Of a stretch of 64,000 nucleotides of DNA, positions 17,724 to 26,819 are shown one piece after another. Within the stretch, counting starts at the first letter, position 1. Each line of letters opens with the position of its first letter. The translations under genes were made by a program, and so were the position numbers. Source of the stretch: Methanooceanicella nereidis (lineage in GTDB: Archaea; Halobacteriota; Methanocellia; Methanocellales; Methanocellaceae); contig NZ_PGCK01000010.1 of NCBI RefSeq assembly GCF_021023085.1, forward strand, positions 62,001-126,000, read 5' to 3'. Under the pieces are notes generated by a model. That model was not told the origin of the DNA and made no database searches. It was given only the letters and a program-made list of their open reading frames with translations.

Positions 17724-18116
17724 TCACAGAGCAGATATTTCTTTGTTCTTTATGACATGTAAATGGACACGATCGTCCTTACCCTGCATAGAATCAAATA
17801 CGCGGAATGCCAGATCTTCCATTTCACTGACGTTATCTGCCGATATGACCATCCTGAACCGGTTAAATCCGAGGTCATCCCGTTCCTTTATACCTTCCTT
17901 GATCAGTCCGTCCAGCTCTTTTTCAATGAAAATAAGGTCATTGGTCTCCAGGATATATACGAGAAGCCTGTTACCTATGTTTATTCGATCGCTCAGGCAT
18001 ACGTTGCCCGGCATATCAACGTCCTTATTGTGCTCAATATAACAGAACACTTCTTCCGGGCACCCGCAGCCCAGCGTTTCCTGGACGAATTCCTTGATCT
18101 TTTTTTCATCAGACAT
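17724..18116 (-). CDS. Hypothetical protein with GCGCP motif, 130 residues
   Basis: A soluble acidic protein with a Cys cluster GCGCPEEVFC at residues about 17-26 and another Cys at about 40, which could bind metal. The rest looks alpha/beta with two long helices. The ATG at 18116 has a GGTGA site five bases upstream. It lies downstream of the cbiA/cfbB gene in the same direction with a 50-base gap, so it may be cotranscribed. I do not recognise the family. Confidence 0.65.
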   Translation of the reverse strand: MSDEKKIKEFVQETLGCGCPEEVFCYIEHNKDVDMPGNVCLSDRINIGNRLLVYILETNDLIFIEKELDGLIKEGIKERDDLGFNRFRMVISADNVSEMEDLAFRVFDSMQGKDDRVHLHVIKNKEISAL

Positions 18117-18166
18117 ATATTCACCGAAATATGATAAGTATTATATTTTTATCAGGTTAAAGAACA

Positions 18167-19492
18167 TTACGTTCTGTTATATCGATATGCAGACCGTAAC
18201 AAAGAGTCAGCAAACTCATTATTGAAGTATGCATGAGTATACGAGCCCATGGCATTATGCTCATACATGCCGTCCCTGCCATCCATTATCCCTTTACCTC
18301 TTGTCATTCGTATGGCGAACCTGGCGCTGCTCTCACATTCTACTTTTGAGTAATGGAACTCATGGCCTTTATAGGATATGCCCGGAGAGAGCAAGGAAGG
18401 GCCGCCTATAAATCTGGCATCGACATATCCCAGACTTTGCAGTTTTTTTGTCATGAAAGACATAGCGGGAAGCACCCCGGCCATTTTATGCTCTTTTTCG
18501 GCGACGATGCCGCCTGTAAGATACATGAGCCCGCCGCACTCGGCATATACCGGCATCCCGTCATCTACTGCATTTTTAACGTCATCCCTGCATCGGGACG
18601 AACCCAGTTGTTCTGCGTATAGTTCCGGGTAGCCGCCGCCAAGGTAGATTGCGTCGACCACGGGAAGACGGTCGGCAATAGGGCTGAAAAACTTTAGCTT
18701 TGCACCCCGTCCTATGAGCCTGTCAAAATTGTCCCGGTAGTAGAAACAGAATGCGTCATCCATAGCGATGCCTATTGTGACATCATGGTTAGATGTCGCA
18801 CAGTATGCCGCATCATCGGTGATCGGCGGTGAATCTCCTGCTGCATCCAGGATGGCATCGACATCACAATTTTCTTCTATGATCTTACCGAAGGCGTTCA
18901 TACCCGTGACCTCGCCGGCCATCTTAAGCCCGAGATGCCTGCTGCTGACGGATAGATCGTCCTTCCTCGGCATCCATCCCAAAGCCCGGATACCCATGGA
19001 AGCCGTTATCATTTCCCTGTGCCTTGGGCTTCCTACGTTGTTGAATATTACACCGGCGATGTTCACATCCGGATCAAAGCCGGTATAGCCTTTAATGAGA
19101 GCGTTGGCGCTCCGGGACATGCCATTTACGTCGACGACAAGTAATACAGGCGCGGACAATATTTTTGACACGTGTGCTGTGCTGCATGTATCGGTACCTT
19201 CAAGGCCGTCATACATCCCCATGACGCCTTCGATGACCGCGACGTCAGCGCCCCGGCACGATACCCGGAAGGTTTCGAGAACCCCTTCCTCACCCATCAT
19301 GAAAGGGTCGAGATTTCTGGACGGCCTGCCGCATATGGCCGTGTGGTGAGTCGGGTCGATAAAGTCCGGCCCCACCTTGAATGGCTGCACTTTCATGCCG
19401 CGTGCGGTGAGCGCGGCCATCAGTCCGCTCGAGATGGTCGTCTTGCCGCATCCGCTGTGAGTTCCGGCTATGACTATACGTGGAATGTCCAT
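18167..19492 (-). CDS. cbiA: Cobyrinate / Ni-sirohydrochlorin a,c-diamide synthase
   Basis: 441 residues in two domains. The N-terminal ATP-binding domain has the P-loop GTHSGCGKTT at residues 10-19. The C-terminal class I glutamine amidotransferase has YAECGGLMYLTG with the nucleophile Cys (about residue 337) and HEFHYSKVE with the catalytic His. The enzyme amidates the a and c side chains of cobyrinate; in methanogens a homologue, CfbB, does the same on Ni-sirohydrochlorin in F430 synthesis. Sequence by eye does not separate the two. Nearby cob genes favour a cobalamin role, but cfb function is possible. Confidence 0.85.
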   Translation of the reverse strand: MDIPRIVIAGTHSGCGKTTISSGLMAALTARGMKVQPFKVGPDFIDPTHHTAICGRPSRNLDPFMMGEEGVLETFRVSCRGADVAVIEGVMGMYDGLEGTDTCSTAHVSKILSAPVLLVVDVNGMSRSANALIKGYTGFDPDVNIAGVIFNNVGSPRHREMITASMGIRALGWMPRKDDLSVSSRHLGLKMAGEVTGMNAFGKIIEENCDVDAILDAAGDSPPITDDAAYCATSNHDVTIGIAMDDAFCFYYRDNFDRLIGRGAKLKFFSPIADRLPVVDAIYLGGGYPELYAEQLGSSRCRDDVKNAVDDGMPVYAECGGLMYLTGGIVAEKEHKMAGVLPAMSFMTKKLQSLGYVDARFIGGPSLLSPGISYKGHEFHYSKVECESSARFAIRMTRGKGIMDGRDGMYEHNAMGSYTHAYFNNEFADSLLRSAYRYNRT

Positions 19493-19663
19493 ATTATACC
19501 TTCATTAAATTGATGTTAATTAAAGTTTTCTTTATTAGCGTTACTGCGCTTTAATAATAAAAGTAACTATCTCATGACAGGAATGTGATTGCCGGACAAT
19601 GGCAAAATATTTATCCTTATGGGAAAAGAATGGCTTAATTTTAATGGCTAAACACGGGTAGAT

Positions 19664-21259
19664 ATGATAAGCTGGGAACTTTTCGCGCTCATTCCGGGAC
19701 TTATTTTGTTCCTTTACGGAATAGAGAATTTCAGCAACGAGATACAAAAGGTCGTAGGGGACCGGTTTCGATCCCTTCTTGGAAAGCTGACGAATACCAG
19801 GATCAAAGGCGCGATATTGGGGGCTGTGGTAACAGCCATAGCACAGTCAAGCACTGCGACTACCGTAATTACCGTAGGGCTCGTAAATGCCGGAGTCATC
19901 TCATTCTCCCAGAGCCTCGGCGTGATAATCGGGACCAATGTCGGCACCACGATGACCGCACAGCTTGTGGCGTTCAGGTTAACGGCGATAGCACCCTTGT
20001 TCATACTTCTCGGCTTCCTTATCAGCCTGTTCGGAAAAAAATACAGGTTCCTGGGAAAGCCGATATTTTATTTCGGCCTTGTATTTTTCAGCCTGAACAT
20101 TATGTCGGATGCTATCGAGCCCTTCAAAGAAGATCCGGATATAGCGTTTCTGTTCGCAAGCTTCACGAACGTGGCCATAGCGCTGCTCGCAGGTTTTCTG
20201 TTCACGCTGATAGTCCAGTCAAGCTCGGTCACGACCGGCATAGTGGTCGTGCTGGCGCAGGGAGGTTTTATTTCCCCCATTCAGGGCATACCCATTCTTT
20301 TAGGGGCCAACATAGGCACTACGGCGACCTCATTGCTCGCATCTTCTAGGATGAGCCTTCACGCAAAGCGGGCATCTGTGGCGCATTTCCTCTTTAATTT
20401 CATCGGCGTGCTGCTGATCCTGCCGTTCCTGGCGGACTTTGAAGAGCTCATATATATGATAGGCGGAGGGCCGGCGCAGCAGGTAGCTAACGCCCACCTG
20501 GTGTTCAACATCATAATGGCGATCGTGTTCCTGATCTTTATCGGACAGTTCAAGAAAGCCGTCGAGCTTGTCGTGCCCGGCACCGAGGACGAGATCCTTT
20601 TCAAGACAAAATACCTTAATAACAAGCTGCCCGAGGACAATAAGGAAGCATTCGGAGTGATCGAAAAAGAGCTCGGACACCTGTTCGATGTCAGCACAAC
20701 GCTGTTCAAGGAGTCCATGTCATGCATAAACGACAATAATGACGGAAAGACACAGAGAGTGGCCAAACTGGGCGGGCTGACAGATTTCCTGAATAAGGAG
20801 ATAGAGCAGGCCATACTGGACCTGTCAAAAAGAAAGCTTAACGCGAATGAGGCTAGAAAGACGATATTGCTGGTCAGGATATCCAACACCCTTGAGCATC
20901 TAAGCGACATAGCAGTCGACTTAAGCGAGCTTTCGAGAAATATGATGGATACCGGGCTCAGCCTGACACCTGAGGGCGTCAGCGGACTTCGGAGCATCTA
21001 TGGAAAGTTTAATGAGAACATGATAGTATTGCGGGAAAGTTTCCCGATGATCAAGAACGAGGACATCGATAAGATGAGAGATAATGACGTCGAGCTCAGA
21101 GAGCTGACGAACCTGGATTACGGCGATTACATCAACAGGTACCTGGTGAGAAAGGTCAGTTCGGGCAGCATGTTCATTGAGATGGTCTCGGTCATAGAAT
21201 CGGCTAACTACAGGCTCAGGGAGATAAGGAAGCTGCTGCAGGAATATCGTACGTTATGA
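19664..21259 (+). CDS. Na+/phosphate cotransporter family protein with PhoU-like C-terminus
   Basis: 531 residues. The N-terminal 310 residues hold two repeated membrane modules, each with the QSS signature of the NptA family (AQSSTATTVITVG and VQSSSVTTGIVVV) and a GTNVGTT / GANIGTT motif. The C-terminal 200 residues are helical and resemble PhoU. Such proteins take up or export phosphate with sodium, and the PhoU part probably regulates. It stands alone between cobalamin genes, about 13 kb from the pst operon, and gives the cell a low-affinity phosphate route. Confidence 0.87.
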   Translation: MISWELFALIPGLILFLYGIENFSNEIQKVVGDRFRSLLGKLTNTRIKGAILGAVVTAIAQSSTATTVITVGLVNAGVISFSQSLGVIIGTNVGTTMTAQLVAFRLTAIAPLFILLGFLISLFGKKYRFLGKPIFYFGLVFFSLNIMSDAIEPFKEDPDIAFLFASFTNVAIALLAGFLFTLIVQSSSVTTGIVVVLAQGGFISPIQGIPILLGANIGTTATSLLASSRMSLHAKRASVAHFLFNFIGVLLILPFLADFEELIYMIGGGPAQQVANAHLVFNIIMAIVFLIFIGQFKKAVELVVPGTEDEILFKTKYLNNKLPEDNKEAFGVIEKELGHLFDVSTTLFKESMSCINDNNDGKTQRVAKLGGLTDFLNKEIEQAILDLSKRKLNANEARKTILLVRISNTLEHLSDIAVDLSELSRNMMDTGLSLTPEGVSGLRSIYGKFNENMIVLRESFPMIKNEDIDKMRDNDVELRELTNLDYGDYINRYLVRKVSSGSMFIEMVSVIESANYRLREIRKLLQEYRTL

Positions 21260-21352
21260 TATGCCCGGGAAGATTCGACATAGTTGTTAGTCCCATAAAT
21301 ATGTTTTATAGTATCTTGTTACGGATACGAATTATGATGGATGCACTCTTTT

Positions 21353-21552
21353 TTAACCACTAAGCGCACAAAGGCAAACAAGGAACACAAAGACTTCTTT
21401 TATAAGATTAGCATAAATAAAAAAAATTTTGTGTACCTTACTCGCCTTCGTGCGCTTCGTGGTTAACAGTTAGTGTACCTTGGTCGCCTTCGTGCGCTTC
21501 GTGGTTAACAGTTAGTGTACCTTGGTCGCCTTCGTGCGCTTAGTAGTTAGAA
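21353..21552. repeat. Dispersed palindromic element B with 42-bp tandem copies in its right arm
   Basis: A single left arm (AACCACTAAGCGCACAAAGG) and the A-rich centre are followed by three right-arm copies starting with GTGTACCTT at 21431, 21473 and 21515 (period 42 bp). This is the mirror image of element A, where the left arm is amplified. No gene is present in 21260-21669. Confidence 0.85.
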
Positions 21553-21669
21553 AGAAGATATAATAAATCTATGAATTAACGGGACATACCACATAGTCTC
21601 ATCTGCCACATCATCCATTTTCATCTAAGAGAGGGTATACATCCGGTCCTTCCGGCAGTGTGGTCCGCC

Positions 21670-22452
21670 TTACGCTTTCTGCCTTCCGTTCGTTTTGATA
21701 GGGACGATATGAGTACCGTAATCGCTCTTTATCTGCAATGTGTCCACATCGTAGACTTCCTTGATGTTCTCGGGCGTCAGCACGTCGCCGGGCTTGCCCT
21801 GAGCGAATATTTTTCCGCCCCGGAGCATGACGACCCTGTCAGAATAGTTAAATGCAAGATTAAGGTCATGTAGCGCTATGATAAGGGACGATCCTTCCTC
21901 TTTTGCCAGCCTGCTCGTAATTTCCAGCACTTCCATCTGGTGCTTCAGGTCGAGATTACTGGTGGGCTCATCGAACAGGAACAGTTTTGGCTCCTGCGCG
22001 AGGGCCCTTGCGATATGCACTTTTTGTTTCTGCCCCCCGCTAAGCTGGTCCATGAATTTGCCTGCGAGGTCGCTTATGCCCATGTCGTTTAATGCGTTCT
22101 GGACTATTTCAAGGTCCCTTGGGCTGATACTCCAGGTTATATGCGGCTTCCTGCCAAGCAATACGGTTTCCATGACGGTGGAAAAGAACAGGTAATGGAA
22201 ATTTTGGGGCACATAGCCTATTAGCCTGGCAACCTCTTTGAGGCTGATCTTTGAGATGTCCCTGTCGTCCAGGTATATCTTCCCTTTTGAGGGCTTATGT
22301 ATCTGCGCCATACACTTGATCATGGTGCTCTTTCCGGAGCCGTTCGGGCCGACGAGACTGACTATCTCTCCGGAACTGACATCAAAGGATATGTCCTCGA
22401 GTGCCTTATGTTTACCATAGTAAACGCTGACGTTATCCGCTATGATCTTCAA
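21670..22452 (-). CDS. btuD: ABC transporter ATPase for cobalamin (BtuD/FecE type)
   Basis: 260 residues with Walker A GPNGSGKST (about residues 35-43), the signature LSGGQKQKVHIARALA, Walker B LFLFDEP and the His switch IIALHDLN. It drives import through BtuC, energised by ATP on the cytoplasmic face. Iron-siderophore and cobalamin importers share this family; location between cbiA/cfbB and cbiP favours corrinoids. It follows btuC by 18 bases. Confidence 0.87.
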   Translation of the reverse strand: MKIIADNVSVYYGKHKALEDISFDVSSGEIVSLVGPNGSGKSTMIKCMAQIHKPSKGKIYLDDRDISKISLKEVARLIGYVPQNFHYLFFSTVMETVLLGRKPHITWSISPRDLEIVQNALNDMGISDLAGKFMDQLSGGQKQKVHIARALAQEPKLFLFDEPTSNLDLKHQMEVLEITSRLAKEEGSSLIIALHDLNLAFNYSDRVVMLRGGKIFAQGKPGDVLTPENIKEVYDVDTLQIKSDYGTHIVPIKTNGRQKA

Positions 22453-22470
22453 CCGCGCTGCCCCCCTGAC

Positions 22471-23577
22471 CTAATATATATGACTCTCCCTCCCTCTGAG
22501 AAGAAGATAAAGGAAAAACACTCCGCCGAGTATGTACATGATTATGCCGACAGGTATCTCTATGGGGCTCATAATGGTCCTGGCGAAAGTGTCCGATATT
22601 AACAGTATAAGTCCGCCCATGAGTGCTGCACATGGTACGAGGAACCTGTGGTCGTTGCCGATCAGCATACGGCATATATGCGGAGCCATCAGCCCTATGA
22701 AGCCTATGACGCCAGTGAACGCGAGACAGCTTGATGCCGCCATAGTGGCGATCATCAGGCAGAACAGCCTCGTGCCCTCCACGTTTATTCCCAGGTTTTT
22801 CGCTATCTCGTCGCCTGCGGACAGGGCGTTAAGCCTCCACGCCATCAGCCATAGCAGGATCACGCATATGGTCGTAATGATCGAGACTATGATAACTGCG
22901 TTCCAGTTAGCGCCCCACATGCCGCCCATGAGCCAGACGACCAGCTCTTTAAGCTTTTCGTTATTAGAAGAATATTTTAATATCAGCACTCCGGCCTGGA
23001 AAATATAGCCGATCACGACGCCCGCGAGTATAAGCGTTGCCTGGCTTGTGCCTTTGACACGGGCTATGGCATATATGATCAGCATGCTGAAGCATCCGAA
23101 AAGGAATGCGTTGAATATTATGTCATAGTTCCCCATACCGGCCATGAACAATCCCAGTATCCCCGTGCCCATCACTATGGTCATTGCCGCCCCGAACGAT
23201 GCCGCTGAAGCAAGGCCAAGCGTAAAAGGGCTTACAAGCGGGTTCCTAAGGGTACCCTGCATTACCGCTCCCGCGACTGCGAGAGATACGCCGGTAAATA
23301 TCGCGAGCAATATTCTCGGCAGCCTCATGTTGAGAACTATTATGGATGCGAACTCATTATCAGGCCCTGCAAAGAGATCAGGAAAGATGCTATGGGCTAT
23401 GGAAAGGAACACATCTTCAATGCTGATGTTGGCCGTCCCTGCCGATATGGCATACAGCGATGTGAATACCAGGACCGCCAGGATCACGATCAAAAGAACC
23501 ACCCTTTTTAGATGACTCTCCTTATACAGGTCGACTACGTGCTGTACTTGTAGATTCTTTTTTCCGGGTAAATTCAT
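22471..23577 (-). CDS. btuC: ABC transporter permease for cobalamin (FecCD/BtuC family)
   Basis: 368 residues with about ten hydrophobic helices and the family signatures LRLPRILLAIFTG, GTLRNPLVSPFTLG and FIGLMAPHICRMLIG. It forms the membrane channel of a B12-type importer as a homodimer. I set the start at ATG 23577, which has an AGGGTG site five bases upstream, rather than the GTG six bases earlier. A strong terminator-like hairpin lies between btuF and this gene, so the permease may be made at a lower level than the binding protein. Confidence 0.87.
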   Translation of the reverse strand: MNLPGKKNLQVQHVVDLYKESHLKRVVLLIVILAVLVFTSLYAISAGTANISIEDVFLSIAHSIFPDLFAGPDNEFASIIVLNMRLPRILLAIFTGVSLAVAGAVMQGTLRNPLVSPFTLGLASAASFGAAMTIVMGTGILGLFMAGMGNYDIIFNAFLFGCFSMLIIYAIARVKGTSQATLILAGVVIGYIFQAGVLILKYSSNNEKLKELVVWLMGGMWGANWNAVIIVSIITTICVILLWLMAWRLNALSAGDEIAKNLGINVEGTRLFCLMIATMAASSCLAFTGVIGFIGLMAPHICRMLIGNDHRFLVPCAALMGGLILLISDTFARTIMSPIEIPVGIIMYILGGVFFLYLLLRGRESHIY

Positions 23578-23671
23578 GAGCACACCCTGGCCACTATTGA
23601 CGGAAAACCATCAGTTTTCGCATCCGGCTTGAAGTTGTTACCCTTATTCCTTTATAAAGTTATGGAAATAA

Positions 23672-23699
23672 GAAAAAGATGAGCTTAAACAAGCTCATC
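23672..23699 (-). terminator. Strong hairpin between btuF and btuC
   Basis: On the minus strand GATGAGCTT pairs with AAGCTCATC (9 bp, four-base loop) just after the btuF stop and is followed by TTTTTCTTATT. It reads as an intrinsic terminator, probably partial, inside the btuFCD operon. Confidence 0.7.
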
Positions 23700-23704
23700 C
23701 GATT

Positions 23705-24757
23705 TTACGGGTTCGGGTATATGAAAGCTCCCTTGTTCGCTCCGTCGACATACTTTTGGGCGTATTCGTCCAGAACCTTTACCGGGTCAACATCCGCGAA
23801 AAGGTCCGGGTGTATTATCTTTGCCGTATAAAGCAATCCTACAACGCCCTTCGGTCCGAACATTATTGCCTGTGATCCGACGTATACCCTGTCATTCTTG
23901 ACCGCGTCGACCTTCGGCATGCCTTCCCTGCCCATAAGGTCATTCCTTATGAGGGTCATGTTTTCAATCGATGCTGTTGTGGTGGATGCGGTCTTTATGA
24001 TAACGTCCGGGTTTTTATCCAGGACCCATTCGGCGCTCACTTTCGGGTATGACCCTGATTCTCCGCCTGCGATGTTAATGCCGCCGGCCATTATTACCAG
24101 CGTGTCCCCGCCCGAGCCGTTACCCGCGGTACTGTAAGCGGCGTTCTGTTCCCAGTAAACATCTGGCTTTTCGGCCTCCGTAATGTTGGCTGTCCTGACC
24201 CTGACAAGTTCCATGTTATCGTCAAGGAATTTTGCGAACTCATTCGCCTTTTCCTCTTTACCGGTCAGCACTCCCATCGACTTGATGTCGGAGGTCAGCG
24301 TATACATCTTATAGCAGTCGCTTGCGACTATCGTGATATTAGCGGCCTCGAACTGGTCGATGTTCTTTGGCTGCCAGCTCGAATAGACTATAACGACATC
24401 TGGCTGTAACTGGACGATCTTTTCCATGTTAGGGTTCTGCCAGTCGCCGATATCCTCGACATCCGCAAGTAATCCGGACAATAAGGGGTTATTTTTGACT
24501 GTGTTTGAAACTCCGATGATGGTGTCTTTTGCACCTATCGCGATCAATACCTCGGCAGCATCGGAGTTCGTTACAATGATCCTCCTGGCCGGTTCCGAAA
24601 GGTTGATCATGTTACCTTTCGAGTCGATGACCGTTATGCCCTGGCCATCTTTGCCTTCGTCCGGACCTGTGGTCGGTGTCGGCTGGGTGCAGCCGGAGAC
24701 ACAGGATACGAGCACGATGAGACAAATTACGAAACCTATGATAGTTCTTTTAGTAAT
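23705..24757 (-). CDS. btuF: Cobalamin-binding lipoprotein (BtuF/FepB type), probable ATT start
   Basis: A periplasmic-binding-protein-like lipoprotein of about 350 residues that captures the substrate and hands it to BtuC. The frame from GTG 24715 gives MLVSCVSGCTQ, too short for a signal peptide. Fourteen codons further upstream an ATT (24757-24755) lies eight bases after a GGGAGG site and gives (M)TKRTIIGFVICLIVLVSC, a classic lipoprotein signal with lipobox before a Cys. A TAG stop further upstream leaves no ATG, GTG or TTG in between. The mature part has the two lobes linked by a long helix, with NPDVIIKTASTT typical of the family. Confidence 0.82.
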   Translation of the reverse strand: MTKRTIIGFVICLIVLVSCVSGCTQPTPTTGPDEGKDGQGITVIDSKGNMINLSEPARRIIVTNSDAAEVLIAIGAKDTIIGVSNTVKNNPLLSGLLADVEDIGDWQNPNMEKIVQLQPDVVIVYSSWQPKNIDQFEAANITIVASDCYKMYTLTSDIKSMGVLTGKEEKANEFAKFLDDNMELVRVRTANITEAEKPDVYWEQNAAYSTAGNGSGGDTLVIMAGGINIAGGESGSYPKVSAEWVLDKNPDVIIKTASTTTASIENMTLIRNDLMGREGMPKVDAVKNDRVYVGSQAIMFGPKGVVGLLYTAKIIHPDLFADVDPVKVLDEYAQKYVDGANKGAFIYPNP

Positions 24758-24771
24758 GGTAAATACCTCCC

Positions 24772-25078
24772 ATATGGGCCTCTATCGATTACCCTAGAAA
24801 TGTTTGTATAAAATAAATGGTATTAATACTTTTTGAAATATTCATACTAAATGTGATGAAAATATAATATGTTATGTTTAAAAACGCAAAATAAGCACTT
24901 TTATCACCGGAGAGCATATTGACCATCTTAAACGAATAAAACAGTAAATTAAGGGTATCTTCCAGATCACTTTCTGATCATATCCTGATAGGGCTTATTG
25001 ACCGCAAGACTGTTATAAAGTAAGCACTTTATACTTATTCAAGTTTTATTTAATATCTTAAACTTTACCGGAATTAAC
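24772..25078. promoter_or_regulatory. Divergent btuF/cbiP promoter region with a repeated TAAGCACTTT
   Basis: An AT-rich stretch between the divergent btuF and cbiP genes. TAAGCACTTT occurs at 24892-24901 and again at 25021-25030, in the same orientation, the second copy about 50 bases before cbiP. It could be an operator for joint control of cobalamin uptake and synthesis. No riboswitch-like fold was recognised. Confidence 0.35.
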
Positions 25079-26548
25079 ATGTCACAAAATAACGGCACCA
25101 GATATATCACCATACTCGGGACGCAGTCACATGCAGGGAAAAGCGTACTGGTCACGGCGCTTTGCAGGATCCTGAAAAGGCGTGGATATAACGTAGCGCC
25201 TTTCAAAGCGCAGAACATGAGCCTTAACTCCTGGATTACGAAAGACGGAAAGGAGATCGGCATAGCCCAGGCGATCCAGGCTTTTGCCGCAGGTGTCGAG
25301 CCGTCGGCAGAGATGAACCCCGTACTGTTAAAGCCTAAAGGGGACATGACTTCCCAGGTGATAGTCATGGGCGAAGCGATCGGCGATAAGAGAGTCGGAC
25401 AGTATTATTCGAGCATAGACGATATGATGGCCGTTGCGAAAGGCGCTATCGAGGATCTATCGCAGAAATATGATATGATCGTCATAGAAGGTGCCGGCGG
25501 CGCCGCGGAGATAAATCTCTATGACAGGGACATCGCAAACTCCAGAATGGCCCATGCAGTAGGCTCGCCGATCATACTTGTTGGCGACATCGAGCGGGGA
25601 GGGGTTTTCGCAAGCATATACGGCACGATAGCCCTGATGCCTGAAGGGCATAAAAAGCTTGTAAAGGGCATCATCATAAATAAGTTCAGGGGAGAGGTCT
25701 CCCTTCTCAAGAGCGGCATCGAGGAGCTGGAAAAGCTTACCGGGGTGCCGGTACTGGGCGTCATTCCCTACAGGGAACTGGAGATACCCTCCGAAGACTC
25801 CGTCTCGATATCGGATAAGAAAGCATCGGGCAGCCTCGATCTTGACATCGCTATCATTAGATTCCCGTTCATTTCAAATTTTACGGATTTCGAGCCCCTT
25901 GAAAGAATAGCAAGGGTCCGCTATGTCTCAATGAACGATAAGCTGGGCTCTCCGGACATTGTGATATTGCCGGGTTCGAAGAATACGGTGAGCGATCTGA
26001 GATCCCTTGGAATGTCCCGATTATGGGATGAGATAAAAGCGATCTCCGGAAGCGGGACCCCGATATTAGGCATATGCGGCGGATACCAGATAATGGGGCA
26101 GCGAGTGGTAGATAACGGGATAGAAGGCGATAAGGAAGAGAGCATAGAAGGACTGGGATTATTACCGTCTTCGACCGTTTTCGACAGGTATGAAAAACAG
26201 ACACGCCAGACAGTAAAGATGGTGACTGCCGGTGGGCCGATATTAGGAGCCATCAACGGCTCGAACGTCAGAGGATATGAGATCCATATGGGTATGAGCA
26301 CGACGCCAAGCCCGGCGTTCGACGATGACGGATGCGTGGACGATACCGGCACGATGATAGGTACGTATCTGCACGGCATCTTTGATAATAAGAACTTCAG
26401 GGACGCGCTACTATGCTATGCCTGCCGGCGTAAAGGCATACCTTACGAGTGTGCGACAAATGCAACTGATCCTTATGATGTTCTTGCCGACCATGTGGAG
26501 TCAAGCGTTGACATGGACAGAGTGCTCGAGATAATTAACGAAGAATGA
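25079..26548 (+). CDS. cbiP: Cobyric acid synthase
   Basis: 489 residues. N-terminal ATPase domain with GTQSHAGKS (about residues 13-21) and the substrate segment FKAQNMSLNSWIT. The C-terminal amidotransferase domain has GICGGYQIMG with the nucleophile Cys and YEIHMGMS with the catalytic His. It amidates the b, d, e and g side chains of adenosylcobyrinate a,c-diamide, the step before CbiB. Known as CobQ in the aerobic pathway. It is divergent from btuF, so synthesis and uptake share a control region. Confidence 0.92.
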   Translation: MSQNNGTRYITILGTQSHAGKSVLVTALCRILKRRGYNVAPFKAQNMSLNSWITKDGKEIGIAQAIQAFAAGVEPSAEMNPVLLKPKGDMTSQVIVMGEAIGDKRVGQYYSSIDDMMAVAKGAIEDLSQKYDMIVIEGAGGAAEINLYDRDIANSRMAHAVGSPIILVGDIERGGVFASIYGTIALMPEGHKKLVKGIIINKFRGEVSLLKSGIEELEKLTGVPVLGVIPYRELEIPSEDSVSISDKKASGSLDLDIAIIRFPFISNFTDFEPLERIARVRYVSMNDKLGSPDIVILPGSKNTVSDLRSLGMSRLWDEIKAISGSGTPILGICGGYQIMGQRVVDNGIEGDKEESIEGLGLLPSSTVFDRYEKQTRQTVKMVTAGGPILGAINGSNVRGYEIHMGMSTTPSPAFDDDGCVDDTGTMIGTYLHGIFDNKNFRDALLCYACRRKGIPYECATNATDPYDVLADHVESSVDMDRVLEIINEE

Positions 26549-26819
26549 TCTTTATTTTTTGCCATACTACGATTTTGGGTATTTATCGTTGTTCCTTTCG
26601 GATGGCGGGTAAACACTAAAAACATCACCCCCAAAAGCCGAAAAATATTCTTTTTACAGAACCGGCAATATCCGACCCCTATCAGGAGAGGGCGTGATTA
26701 CGGTCGGAAATGATGCTATATAATTATACGAACATTAATATACATTTGAAAAGTACCCTGTTAGTGCGCGATACTCTAATAGAAGGGGTGGAAAAATTAA
26801 AAACGTCATAGTCGGCATA
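26549..26819. other. Intergenic region with an isolated end of the 56.7-kb palindrome
   Basis: At 26588-26625 the sequence GTTGTTCCTTTCGGATGGCG matches the outer end of the long palindrome at 56702. Only this tip is present, so it looks like a remnant. Farther on, TATATAATTATA near 26715 is a likely TATA box for the RavA-like gene. Confidence 0.45.

Noticed and set aside
24772-25078. Cobalamin riboswitch between btuF and cbiP
   Set aside because: No B12-box or matching stem pattern was found, and such riboswitches are not expected in archaea.
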